Source of the DNA: Streptomyces sp. BHT-5-2
GTDB taxonomy: Bacteria; Actinomycetota; Actinomycetes; Streptomycetales; Streptomycetaceae
DNA length: 64,000 nt
Direction of reading: 5' to 3'
NCBI RefSeq assembly: GCF_019774615.1
Contig: NZ_CP081496.1
Span: 3,472,001 to 3,536,000, forward strand
In this document: in pieces, positions 45,313 to 53,774 of the stretch
How positions within the stretch are numbered: position 1 is the first letter of the stretch
Layout: the number at the start of each line of letters is the position of its first letter
Notes under the pieces: model-generated
Told to the model about the DNA's origin: nothing
Database searches by the model: none
Seen by the model: only the letters and a program-made list of their open reading frames with translations
Program-made: the position numbers and the translations under genes

Positions 45313-45543
45313 TCACTCCGCGATGGCGGTACCGTGCGTCCACCGGAACACCGCCATCGGCCGCCCCTCAACCACAACGGATTCCCCCGTGGACTCGTAG
45401 TGCTCATGCCGCCCGTAGTAGGCCACCACGACCCACAACTCGTCAGCAGTACCGTCCGGCAGCCTGTACAGATACGGAACCCCCTCCGGGCCACCCTGCA
45501 ACACCACCAGCCGCCCCGCCCCCGTCACGACCTCGTTCCCCAT
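45313..45543 (-). CDS. DUF5988 family protein
   Basis: The 76-residue protein (GNEVVTGAGRLVVLQGGPEG, then YYGRHEHYESTGES and FRWTHGTAIAE) matches a small actinomycete family, DUF5988, often found next to PKS or NRPS genes. GGAGGT just upstream of ATG 45543 fixes the start. It ends 17 bp before the PKS start, so it is probably the first gene of the PKS/MpaB/AveC operon. Function unknown. Confidence 0.85.
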   Translation of the reverse strand: MGNEVVTGAGRLVVLQGGPEGVPYLYRLPDGTADELWVVVAYYGRHEHYESTGESVVVEGRPMAVFRWTHGTAIAE

Positions 45544-45864
45544 CTGCCCACCTCCGCCTGGCACTCCCGCACTGACGCTCCGGCGCCGACGTCTGGATAC
45601 CCACGAACCAGAACCCATGCCTCTGTGCCCATTGACGAGGACACAGCCACTTTCAACAAGGGAGCGTTCACAGGCACTCGACAGCGCACCGCGCACAGCA
45701 CCGAACGGCACAGGCCCTAGTAGTGCGCCGCCCCGACGGCTGCCCGCCGCCGCGTACGCAGGCAGCACCGGCGCGCCTTGCCCAGGCGCCGCTCACTGAC
45801 CGGCCGTAGGCCGCCTCACGAACGGGGCTCTCACCCGGCCGAGGCCCCGGCAGACGCTGGACGC

Positions 45865-46050
45865 TGGGCCCCGAACCCGGCGATGCGAACGTGCCCGCGC
45901 AAGCGGCGCCGCTCACCGAGGGGATCACGGCGGTCGGCCGGGTCGTACAGGCCGGCGATGGGGCCGGACAGGAACTCCAGGGCGATGCCGTTCTTGCGCA
46001 GATCCTCGACGGTGACGAGCAGGTCGGTGCCGCGGCCCAGGCGGCGGGGC
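45865..46050 (-). mobile_element. Serine resolvase catalytic-domain remnant
   Basis: The minus-strand frame reads RRLGRGTDLLVTVEDLRKNG then IALEFLSGPIAGLYDPADRR, the middle of a Streptomyces/Tn3-type resolvase. Neither start nor end is present. It is the first of four fragments in a 700-bp graveyard; the preceding 45544-45864 shows no gene. Confidence 0.7.
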
Positions 46051-46079
46051 CCGCGCAGAGGGCGCGGGCGAGGGCGGCG

Positions 46080-46222
46080 GCGCTGACGAAGGTGCGGGGC
46101 CAGGTCAACGAGGAGATCCTGGCGGGCGTCCGGGACCGGATGACGCCCGGGGAGCGGCGCCGGCTGCTGGGGCTGCCGGATGTGCTCGGGCTAGATGGCA
46201 AGACGCTGTTCAATGCGCTCAA
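46080..46222 (+). mobile_element. Tn3 transposase N-terminal (DUF4158) fragment
   Basis: The plus-strand frame reads VRGQVNEEILAGVRDRMTPG and ERRRLLGLPDVLGLDGKTLF then NALKQP, matching the DUF4158 N-terminal domain of Tn3-family transposases. It ends where an oppositely oriented fragment of the same domain begins. Confidence 0.7.
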
Positions 46223-46400
46223 GCAGCCCCGCCTCCACCAGCTTCTCCAGCGCGATGTTGATCAGGTCCGCCGGGTTGTTCTTCGCCGCCGCCAGGCCGC
46301 ATCGCCTCCTCGGCGAGCTTGCGCGCCGCCGGGCCGTCGTAACGCACCCCACACCGCTCTCGCACCCACGACCGGTACCGCTCCGCCGTACGGCCCCCTG
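46223..46400 (-). mobile_element. Tn3 transposase N-terminal fragment, inverted
   Basis: The minus strand reads ERYRSWVRERCGVRYDGPAA and RKLAEEAM, then after a frameshift NNPADLINIALEKLVEAGL. This immediately precedes, in intact transposases, the segment found at 46080-46222 on the other strand. The two meet tail-to-tail, indicating an inversion inside one former gene. Confidence 0.7.
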
Positions 46401-46560
46401 TCCGGCGCCGAGCGCACCTACACCCGCGAACGCACCCTCGAAGGACAGGAATCCGCACGCCGACGCGGCCGCACGGGCGGACGTCCCCCTTCACTGGACG
46501 CCGACCAGATCGAGTACGCCCTCGCCCTGCGCGCGAGGGTGCGGTACAGGGTGGGCAAGC
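46400..46560 (+). mobile_element. Serine resolvase C-terminal remnant
   Basis: The plus-strand frame reads ERTYTRERTLEGQESARRRG then RTGGRPPSLDADQIEYALAL, the hinge and HTH region of a resolvase, followed by a decayed LPQVMTIFRLRRRL. It may be the other half of the fragment at 45865-46050 after inversion. The remaining 46561-46718 shows nothing. Confidence 0.7.
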
Positions 46561-46718
46561 TGGGGTGCCGTCCTTTGCGCTTGCCCCAGGTGATGACAAT
46601 TTTCCGCCTTCGCCGCCGCCTCGCCCAGCCGCGCCCGCAGGAGGGACACCAGCGCGCGGCGCGCGCCGCGGCTTGGCCCTCGGGCGTGCGGCTGCCCTCG
46701 TGTCTGGGGAGTCCGCGT

Positions 46719-48098
46719 TCAGGGGGAATCCTCGGGAGCGGACAAGGACACGAGGTTCTTCGCGCACTCGTCGGCGAGTTCGTGGTCGTGGGTGATCAGA
46801 ACCACGGCCGCGCCCGTGCCGGCGAGGTTCGTCAGTACCTCCGAGACGGATCGCATGGCGCGGTAGTCGAGGCCGGCGGAGGGCTCGTCGAACACGTACA
46901 CCTCGCGGCCCTCGACGAGCGCCGATGCGACGGCCAACCGCTGCTGCTGGCCGCCGGAGAGCGACAGCGGATGCCGGTCGGCGAGATGGCCGATGTCCAG
47001 CCGTCGCAGGGCGTCGTCGACGGCGGATGACGACACTCCCGGGCGCCCCAGTGCCAGTTCTTCGCGGACCGACGGGCCGAACAGCTGCCGGTTGACGTCC
47101 TGCATGGCCAGGAAGACGCGGCGGGTCCGCTCCCGGCGCGTCAACGGCACGCCGTCGAGTGCCACGTGCGCCGACGACTTCTCAAGGCCGGAAAGGATGC
47201 GCGCGGTGTGCGTCTTGCCGACGCCGTTCCGTCCGATGAGCGCGGTTACCGTCGCACGGGGGAAGCTCAGTCCGCCGAAGCGCGGGTGGTGGCAGACCAG
47301 ACCCGGTTGGTTGTCGACCGCCTGGTGGCTCAGCTCGGCCTCCGGGGGGTGCAGGCTGCGCAGGCCCAGTTCGCGGCGCGTCTGTTCGGGTATGCCCCAG
47401 AAGTCCTTGGGCCGGTAGGTCTCCGCGATCCGGCCGCCGTCCATCCGCACCACGCGGTCGACCAGGCCACGCAGGTAGTGCAGCCGGTGTTCGGCGATGA
47501 CGAGGGTCGCGCCGGTATCACGGAGCCGCGCGAGGGATGCTCGCAGTTCCTCCACCGCGCTGTCGTCCAGATTGGAGGTCGGCTCGTCGAGGAGGTAGAT
47601 CCGCGGCTGGTCGCAGACCGCCGAGGCCAGCGCCACGCGTTGTTTCTCTCCGCCGGAGAGCTCGAACATGCTGCGGCGGGCGAGGCGGGAGACGCCCATC
47701 CGGTCGGCGACCCGCGCCACGCGGGCGCGGATACCCTCCGGGTCCGCACCCGCGTTCTCGCTGCCGAAGGCCATCTCGGACAGCGGGTCGGTGCAGAAGA
47801 ACTGGGTCCTGGGGTTCTGGAACACGGTCGACACCGCGCGTCCCGTCTCGTGCAGCGGCTGGTAACGGGGATCGCTCCCGAACACCGCGACGCCGCCCGA
47901 CACTTCGGCCTCGTAGACATGTGGGATGAGACCGTTCAGCAGCCGGATCACGGTCGACTTGCCGCATCCGCTGCCGCCGGTGAGCAGAACGCACTCCCCC
48001 TCTGACACCTCGAACGAGACGTCACGCAACGCCGGTTCGCCGCCCGTCGGGTACCGCACGGTGACGTTGTCGAGTGCGATCGCCTTCATGCCAGCCAT
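46719..48098 (-). CDS. ECF transporter ATPase, two fused nucleotide-binding domains
   Basis: The ~459-residue energy-coupling-factor A component has two ABC ATPase domains in one chain. Domain 1 has Walker A GGSGCGKST (~46), signature FELSGGEKQR and LLDEPTSNLDD. Domain 2 has GRNGVGKTH (~291), LSLSGGQQQR and VFDEPSAGLDY. The second P-loop ends in His where Thr/Ser is usual. With the T and S components upstream it forms a complete ECF importer for a small molecule or metal chelate. Starts at 48098 and 48089 are plausible; both follow the ACGGAGTR octamer repeats that supply ribosome binding sites. Confidence 0.9.
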   Translation of the reverse strand: MAGMKAIALDNVTVRYPTGGEPALRDVSFEVSEGECVLLTGGSGCGKSTVIRLLNGLIPHVYEAEVSGGVAVFGSDPRYQPLHETGRAVSTVFQNPRTQFFCTDPLSEMAFGSENAGADPEGIRARVARVADRMGVSRLARRSMFELSGGEKQRVALASAVCDQPRIYLLDEPTSNLDDSAVEELRASLARLRDTGATLVIAEHRLHYLRGLVDRVVRMDGGRIAETYRPKDFWGIPEQTRRELGLRSLHPPEAELSHQAVDNQPGLVCHHPRFGGLSFPRATVTALIGRNGVGKTHTARILSGLEKSSAHVALDGVPLTRRERTRRVFLAMQDVNRQLFGPSVREELALGRPGVSSSAVDDALRRLDIGHLADRHPLSLSGGQQQRLAVASALVEGREVYVFDEPSAGLDYRAMRSVSEVLTNLAGTGAAVVLITHDHELADECAKNLVSLSAPEDSP

Positions 48099-48146
48099 TA
48101 CTCCGTCACTCCGATACTCCGTCACTCCGTTACTCCGTTACTCCGT
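48099..48146. repeat. Six octamer repeats (ACGGAGTR on minus strand) at T/A gene junction
   Basis: Six consecutive 8-mers fit YACTCCGW on the plus strand. On the coding strand each contains GGAG. They cover the end of the T-component gene (stop at 48138-48140) and directly precede the ATPase start. Confidence 0.85.
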
Positions 48147-48833
48147 CAGTTTCCAGAACGTCGCGAGGGCGGCCAGGGCCAGCACGGTGAGCGCCAGGGC
48201 CGCGTCCCGGATACCGAATCCCAGTCGGGCGGTCGTCGTCGGCCGGACCGGGGCGCCGAGTCCGCGGCACATCGCCGAGGCGGCCAGGTCCTCGCCGGAA
48301 CGTACCGCTGCCGCCAGCAGCGGAACCAACACATACTCCACGGTCCGCAGGGGGTGACGGACCGCGGCCGCGGGGCCGAACAGACCGCGCAGCCGCATCG
48401 CGTCGGTGATCGCCACGGCGTCCTCGCGCACGGTCGCGGTGAACCGCAGCATGACCGCGAGCGGGGTGATCACGAAGCGGGGTACGCGCATACGGTTCAG
48501 TCCGCCGGACAGCTCGCTCGGAGTCGTCGAGCGGACGAAGTAGTACCCGTACCCCGCCGTTATGACGTACGGGACCGTGTACAGCAGCGCTGTCATGATC
48601 ACCGCGCCACCCGGCACATGCGGCAGCACCCACCGGCTCAGCGCCATGACGGCGGCCCATGCCCCGGTGAACCACGCGGCGCCACGTACCGCCCGCTCCG
48701 ATGCCAGCAGCACGGCCAGCACCAGCAGGGCCGGGACCTGGATGAAGCGGGTGCCCGACGACAGCAGGAGCAGGTCGACGACGATGACGGCGATCAGTCG
48801 GGTCCGGACGTCGAACCAGCCCCGGCTATGCAA
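48138..48833 (-). CDS. ECF transporter T component (transmembrane)
   Basis: The 231-residue membrane protein has about five hydrophobic segments. It carries the two coupling motifs of EcfT: the A-R-G-like AITDAMRLRGLFG (~150-162) and DLAASAMCRGLGAP (~190-203). It connects the S component to the ATPase. The TTG start at 48833 overlaps the S-component stop by 8 bp; no better start lies nearby. It is co-transcribed with the metallophore genes. Confidence 0.9.
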   Translation of the reverse strand: MHSRGWFDVRTRLIAVIVVDLLLLSSGTRFIQVPALLVLAVLLASERAVRGAAWFTGAWAAVMALSRWVLPHVPGGAVIMTALLYTVPYVITAGYGYYFVRSTTPSELSGGLNRMRVPRFVITPLAVMLRFTATVREDAVAITDAMRLRGLFGPAAAVRHPLRTVEYVLVPLLAAAVRSGEDLAASAMCRGLGAPVRPTTTARLGFGIRDAALALTVLALAALATFWKLTE

Positions 48834-49404
48834 GACCGGCCTTCACGAAGTGCTTTGCCAGCATCTTGCGTCCGAGCAGCCCGCCGAGCAGACCCGCGAC
48901 GAGGTAACTCGCCACCATCGCGAGGACCACGCCCGGTGTCATCAGGCCGGCGTAGGTATCGGCGTAGGCGTTGCCCATCTGCGCGCGTACCTGGGCGATC
49001 GTGTCCTCGCGCAGGAAGAGCAGCGGAAGGATGGCACCTGCCGACCACAGGCTGAAGAACGCATAGCCGAGCACGTCGGAGACCCCGGGTGACGCGCGCT
49101 TGGCGGCGATCACGATCTCCGCGGCGACACCGGCGACGAGGGCGGTCGCCATCGTGATCACGTGGTGGCCGAGCAGCAGCGTGAGAAGGCCGAGCAACAG
49201 CGCCATCAGCGCGACCATACCGGTCGAGCGCACTCGGGCCCGGAACAGCATGAAGACGATGCCGCAGATCACGATGGTGGCGAAGGAGGTAAGGGGCTGT
49301 AGCAGGGGGGTGAGCGAAGCGAGCATGTTGATGGCGAAATAGAGGACGAGATACACGGCGCTGAAGACGCCGAGCGATACCAGGTCTCTGGCCTTGAAAT
49401 TCAC
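48826..49404 (-). CDS. ECF transporter S component, MptD-like
   Basis: The 192-residue protein has five to six transmembrane segments and begins FKARDLVSLGVFSAVYLVLY, the S-component N-terminus. The pattern matches the MptD/trimeric-ECF family found with thiazoline siderophore loci. It gives substrate specificity to the ECF importer. The GTG start 49404 has AGGAGA nine bases upstream and lies 51 bp after the ABC exporter gene. The substrate may be the metal-loaded metallophore or a precursor. Confidence 0.85.
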   Translation of the reverse strand: MNFKARDLVSLGVFSAVYLVLYFAINMLASLTPLLQPLTSFATIVICGIVFMLFRARVRSTGMVALMALLLGLLTLLLGHHVITMATALVAGVAAEIVIAAKRASPGVSDVLGYAFFSLWSAGAILPLLFLREDTIAQVRAQMGNAYADTYAGLMTPGVVLAMVASYLVAGLLGGLLGRKMLAKHFVKAGLA

Positions 49405-49454
49405 GGTTGTTCTCCTGGTTTCCTGGTTTTCTTGTTCCCGGCTGATTCGGATGT

Positions 49455-51227
49455 TCAGGATTCGCCGGCCGGTATATGGGCGGGCGTCAGCAGTGGGGTT
49501 TCTCCCACGTGTGAGCGCCAGAACTGCGCGTACCTGCCGTTCCGTTCGAGGAGGTCCTCGTGGGTGCCGTGTTCGACCACGGCGCCGCCGTCGAGGAAGG
49601 CGATCGAGTCGGCCTGTGTCACCGTGGCCAGGCTGTGCGCGATGACCAGGACCGTGGCGTGCCCGGCGAGCAGCCGGATGGATTCGGCCACCACGGCTTC
49701 GGTTGTCGGGTCGAGGGCGGCGGTGGCTTCGTCGAACAGCACCACCGGGGCGTTCTTCACCAGGGCCCGTGCGATGGACACCCGCTGACGTTCGCCACCG
49801 GAGAGCGCCCGGCCTCCTTCGCCGACGCTGCTCTGCCATCCGTCGGGAAGGCGTTCGGCGATCTCGGTCACCGCCGCGAACTCCGCGGCGCGCCGTACCT
49901 GTTCATCGGTGGCTTCGGGGTTGCCCAGGCGGATGTTGGCTTCCAGGGTGTCGTCGAACAGGTAGACGTCCTGGAAGACCAGGGACAGCTGGGCCATCAG
50001 GTCATCTGTGGCGAAGTCGCGGACGTCGGTGCCGCCGAGGGTGACGGCCCCGTCCTGGACGTCCCAGAAGCGTGCGATCAGTCTGGTGAGGGTGGTCTTC
50101 CCGCTCCCGGACGGGCCGACCAGCGCCACCATCGAGCGGTGCGGAACGGTCAACGACAGGCTGTTCAGGACGGGTTGGCCACGCCGTTCGTGCCCTGGCC
50201 CGGGCTCATAGGCGAAGGTGACGTCGTGGAAGGCGATGTCGTGCCGTGGTGGCACCGGGCTCGGCGTGGCCGGTTCCGGGAGTCCGTCGAGCTCGACGAG
50301 ATCGCGGACGGCACCAACTTCCACAGCCGAACGGCGCAGCGCCGTACCGAGTTCGGCCAGGATCTTCAGCGGGCCGGTGAACTGTGCGCACAGTCCGATC
50401 AGCGCGACCACGTGGACCGGGTCGGCGGTGCCGTGCACCGTCAGGTAGACGCCCAGCGTCACGGCGGCGCCGAACGCGGTCTGGACGACGAGGCCCTGCA
50501 GGACCAGGCCGAGCACCGAGGACCAAAGGGCCCGCCGTCCGGCCCTGCGCTGTGCGTCGATCGCGTCGTCGAGCGGTGTGTACGCGGTTCCTTCGATGCC
50601 CGCGGCACGCAGCGTCAGCTGTTTCTCCGCGAATTCGAGGAGTCGGGTGTTGGTGGCCGCCGCGGCGTCGTGGATCCGCCGTTCGGCTGCGCCGTTGCGG
50701 CGGCCGGCGACGGTTGCCGACAGCCAGATGACGGGTGCGGCGGCCAGCAGGGCCAGCCCCATGCGCCAGTCGTAGAAGCAGGTCGCGACCGCGACGGTGA
50801 GCGGCGTGACGACATGCAGTGTCAGCGGTACCAGGATGTCCATCGCCGTCTGTGCGACGAACATCGTGCCCCGCACCGCGACGTGCGAGGTGCGCCCCGT
50901 GGTCGCGGGGGTGAACCAGCCGATCGGCAACTCGACGAGCCGCCGGCCGATGCGACGGTGCATGGCGACGATGACGTCCATCGCGAGGTGGAATCCCCAC
51001 ATCGTCACCCGCGCCAGCAGCGTGCCGCCAGCCGCCGCGACCAGGCCGAGCACGGCCAGCCAGCACCAGGCCGCCCCGGCATCGTTCCGGTAGAGCGACA
51101 GCAGCACCGGCACCAGCGTCGCCAGCGCGATCCCCTGGAGCACACCGACCAGCGTGGCGAGGGCCAGGAAGCCGCGGAACGCACGGCGGGTAGCGGTGCC
51201 GCCGATGGATATGAGCGCGGATATCAC
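49455..51227 (-). CDS. ABC transporter, fused permease-ATPase (YbtQ/Irp7-like)
   Basis: The 590-residue half-transporter has six N-terminal transmembrane segments (~residues 15-290) and a C-terminal ATPase with VGPSGSGKTTLTRLIARF, Q-loop LVFQDVYLFDD, signature ALSGGERQRVSIARAL and VLFDEATAALD. It overlaps its partner (51224) by ATGA. In Yersinia, YbtP and YbtQ are such fused proteins that import metal-yersiniabactin. The same arrangement beside NRPS genes here supports metallophore import, although these folds resemble exporters. Confidence 0.9.
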   Translation of the reverse strand: MISALISIGGTATRRAFRGFLALATLVGVLQGIALATLVPVLLSLYRNDAGAAWCWLAVLGLVAAAGGTLLARVTMWGFHLAMDVIVAMHRRIGRRLVELPIGWFTPATTGRTSHVAVRGTMFVAQTAMDILVPLTLHVVTPLTVAVATCFYDWRMGLALLAAAPVIWLSATVAGRRNGAAERRIHDAAAATNTRLLEFAEKQLTLRAAGIEGTAYTPLDDAIDAQRRAGRRALWSSVLGLVLQGLVVQTAFGAAVTLGVYLTVHGTADPVHVVALIGLCAQFTGPLKILAELGTALRRSAVEVGAVRDLVELDGLPEPATPSPVPPRHDIAFHDVTFAYEPGPGHERRGQPVLNSLSLTVPHRSMVALVGPSGSGKTTLTRLIARFWDVQDGAVTLGGTDVRDFATDDLMAQLSLVFQDVYLFDDTLEANIRLGNPEATDEQVRRAAEFAAVTEIAERLPDGWQSSVGEGGRALSGGERQRVSIARALVKNAPVVLFDEATAALDPTTEAVVAESIRLLAGHATVLVIAHSLATVTQADSIAFLDGGAVVEHGTHEDLLERNGRYAQFWRSHVGETPLLTPAHIPAGES

Positions 51228-52984
51228 CGGGTCACCTCACAGAGGTCGTCGTTCCACATGCGGGCGTAGACGCCCCCGTGCTCCAGCAGTTGGGCGTGGG
51301 TGCCCTGCTCCACGACGCGGCCGTGCTCCAGCACCACGGTGTTGTCCGCCTCCTTCGTGCTGTCGAGCCGATGCGTGATCACGATGACGGTGCGGTCCGC
51401 GGTCAGGCGCCGGAGGGCGGCGTTCAGCAGCGCCGCCGCGTCCGGGTCGATCGCGGATGTCGCCTCGTCGAGCACCAGCACCGGGGTGTCCGCCAGCAGC
51501 AGGCGGGCGATGGCGATGCGCTGGGCTTCCCCGCCGGACAGGCGGGCGTCCGTGCCGACCACCGAGTCGTATCCGTTGGGCAGTGCGAGGATCCGTTCGT
51601 GGATCAGCGCCTCGCGGGCCGCGCGTTCGACCTCCGCGCGGGTGGCGTCCGGGCGGCCGAGGGCGATGTTGTCGGCCACCGAGACGGCGGGCAGCTGCGG
51701 TTGCTGGAGCAGCACCCCGACGGTGCGGTACAGCTGCCGGGTCGGGATGTCGCGGACGTCCACTCCCCCGATGCGGATCTGCCCCCGGTCGACGTCGTGG
51801 AACCGTGCCAGCAGCGCCGTCAGCGTCGACTTTCCCGCGCCGGACGGCCCGACGAGGGCGGTCGTGGTGCGGGCGGGGAAGGTGAGCGTGATGTCGTGCA
51901 GTACGGGCTCCTCCGCGCGATATCCGAAGCCGACGTCACGCACCTCGACCGTCGCGTCGCGCAGCTCCGCCCCCCGGTCCGTGGCCGGGAGCTCCGGCTC
52001 GTCGAGCAGGCGGACGATACGTCCCGCGGCCTCGGCCGCGTCGGCCCGGGCCTGGGCACTGGTCGCGACCGTGAGGATGGCCGCTGGCAGCATCATGGCC
52101 ACGGCCGACACCACCAGCAGCGAGGCGGCTCGCGTCCAGCCCTGCTGCACGCTCCAGACGCCCACCGCGCACACCGCGCAGGCCATCACCGACGCGGTGA
52201 GGAACACGCTCGCGACGGCCTGGGCGCGCATCGCGGGCCGGACGAGGCCGGTGAACTCCGCACGGAACCGCTCGGAGACCGCGGTGAAGCGCCCGTACTT
52301 CTCGCCCGCCTTGCCGAACACCTTCAGCACCACGACCCCGCGGAAGTAGTCCGTGATCGCCGCGCTGACGGCCGCGAGTTCGGCGGAGACACGCGCCATG
52401 ATCTCCCGGTTTCCGGTCTTGGACAGCGCCGCGAACACGGTGAAGTACAGGACCATCGGAGCGATCACCGCCAGCCCGAGCCGCCAGTCGACGGCGAAGC
52501 AGAAGAGCAGTCCGGCGGCCGGTGTGAGCACGCCGGCGACGGACTCGACGAGGGTGTGCGCGACGAGCTGGTGGAGCGAGTCGACGTCGTTCTGCACGAT
52601 CTGCCGCACCCGCCCCGAGGAGTGGGCTCCGAACCACCCCAGCGGCAGCCGTCCCAGCTTGGCGCTCAGCGTACGGCGGAGCGTCGCCTGGAGTTCGACG
52701 TCGGCGAAGTGCGTGATCAGCAGGGCGACAAAGCCGCACGTCGACTGGATGCCGAGCCCGGCGATGAACCAGAGCAGCGGCCCGCTCACGTCCTGATGGA
52801 GGGTCAGTCCCTCGGCGAGATCCAGCAGGGCGAAGAACGGGACCACTGAGCACAGCGACCCGGCGGCCTGGATCGCGACCGCGACCGCGGTGGGGGCGAC
52901 CACCGGCCGCAGGATCCGGAACAGCGGGCCGCCCGTGATCTTCCCTGACAGCCCCGGCTGCTGCCTGGTGTGCTGGTCAGACAT
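51224..52984 (-). CDS. ABC transporter, fused permease-ATPase (YbtP/Irp6-like)
   Basis: The 586-residue half-transporter has six transmembrane segments and an ATPase with VGPSGAGKSTLTALLARF, RLSGGEAQRIAIARLL and LVLDEATSAIDPD. ATG 52984 was chosen because it directly overlaps the thioesterase stop and gives normal length; the longer frame is thioesterase sequence. It heterodimerises with the next gene product, by analogy with YbtP/YbtQ. The signature EAQR instead of ERQR or KQR is a mild variant. Confidence 0.9.
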   Translation of the reverse strand: MSDQHTRQQPGLSGKITGGPLFRILRPVVAPTAVAVAIQAAGSLCSVVPFFALLDLAEGLTLHQDVSGPLLWFIAGLGIQSTCGFVALLITHFADVELQATLRRTLSAKLGRLPLGWFGAHSSGRVRQIVQNDVDSLHQLVAHTLVESVAGVLTPAAGLLFCFAVDWRLGLAVIAPMVLYFTVFAALSKTGNREIMARVSAELAAVSAAITDYFRGVVVLKVFGKAGEKYGRFTAVSERFRAEFTGLVRPAMRAQAVASVFLTASVMACAVCAVGVWSVQQGWTRAASLLVVSAVAMMLPAAILTVATSAQARADAAEAAGRIVRLLDEPELPATDRGAELRDATVEVRDVGFGYRAEEPVLHDITLTFPARTTTALVGPSGAGKSTLTALLARFHDVDRGQIRIGGVDVRDIPTRQLYRTVGVLLQQPQLPAVSVADNIALGRPDATRAEVERAAREALIHERILALPNGYDSVVGTDARLSGGEAQRIAIARLLLADTPVLVLDEATSAIDPDAAALLNAALRRLTADRTVIVITHRLDSTKEADNTVVLEHGRVVEQGTHAQLLEHGGVYARMWNDDLCEVTR

Positions 52985-53774
52985 CGGCGCACACCCCGCG
53001 GGCAGCACGGACATCGGCACCGGCACCGGCACAGATGGTGCTGATCAGCTCCGGGAGCTGGGTGTCGGGTGCCTGTAGGTAGAAGTGCCCGCCCGCGCAC
53101 CGGACGGGGGCACGCCGCTGGGTGGCGAAGCCGTTCCACTCGCCGATGCGTACCGGGTCGATCTCGTCGTCGCGGTCGCCGAAGACCACGTGGATGTCCG
53201 GGATCACAGCGCCGGTGCAGGCGTATGTCTCCAGCAGCCGATAGTCCTCCCGCACCGCCGGAAGGAACATGTCGCGGAGTTCGGGCACCTGCCACAGCTC
53301 CGCGCTCGCCGGATTCTGCCGAACGATGTCGGCGATCAGCTTCGCGTCGGTGTCGCGGTGCAGTGCGGTGCCCACACCGCGGGATGGCGGGTTCTGCCCC
53401 GACACCACCACCTGAATGCCTCGGGCACCACGCGCCGCCAGCGCCGCTGCGGTCTCGTACGCCACCAGGGCACCCATCGAATGCCCGACGAGCACGGGCG
53501 CCGCCTCGGCGAGGCCGGCCGCCGCGAGGTCGTCCGCGATCGAGCGGGCGAGGCCGACGAGGCTGTCGCCATGCGGGTTGTCCCGGTGCCGCTCGTGCAG
53601 GCGGGCGTCCCGTCCGGGATAGGTGACGCCGAACAGCCGGGCCTTGGGTATCGCGCCGGTCCAGTGCAGAAAGAACCGTGGACTCCCCCCGGCGTGCGGG
53701 AAGATGACGACGGGTACGCCGCCTCCCCCGCTCGTCTCGGCATCGCTCAGCGGTGCCACTGCGTTCACGAACAC
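52977..53774 (-). CDS. Type II thioesterase (YbtT/PchC-like)
   Basis: The 265-residue alpha/beta hydrolase has the start VVIFPHAGGSPRFF, the nucleophile elbow LVGHSMGALVAYE (Ser ~97), an aspartate in VVFGDRDDEIDP and a histidine in CAGGHFYL. It removes wrong or stalled acyl groups from the NRPS carrier domains. It overlaps the reductase upstream by 10 bp and the ABC gene downstream by 8 bp. GTG 53774 gives normal length. Confidence 0.93.
   Translation of the reverse strand: MFVNAVAPLSDAETSGGGGVPVVIFPHAGGSPRFFLHWTGAIPKARLFGVTYPGRDARLHERHRDNPHGDSLVGLARSIADDLAAAGLAEAAPVLVGHSMGALVAYETAAALAARGARGIQVVVSGQNPPSRGVGTALHRDTDAKLIADIVRQNPASAELWQVPELRDMFLPAVREDYRLLETYACTGAVIPDIHVVFGDRDDEIDPVRIGEWNGFATQRRAPVRCAGGHFYLQAPDTQLPELISTICAGAGADVRAARGVCADV

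Noticed and set aside
45668..46222. A minus-strand 184-codon open frame
   Set aside because: Ser/Pro/Arg-rich noise overlapping clear resolvase and Tn3 fragments in other frames.
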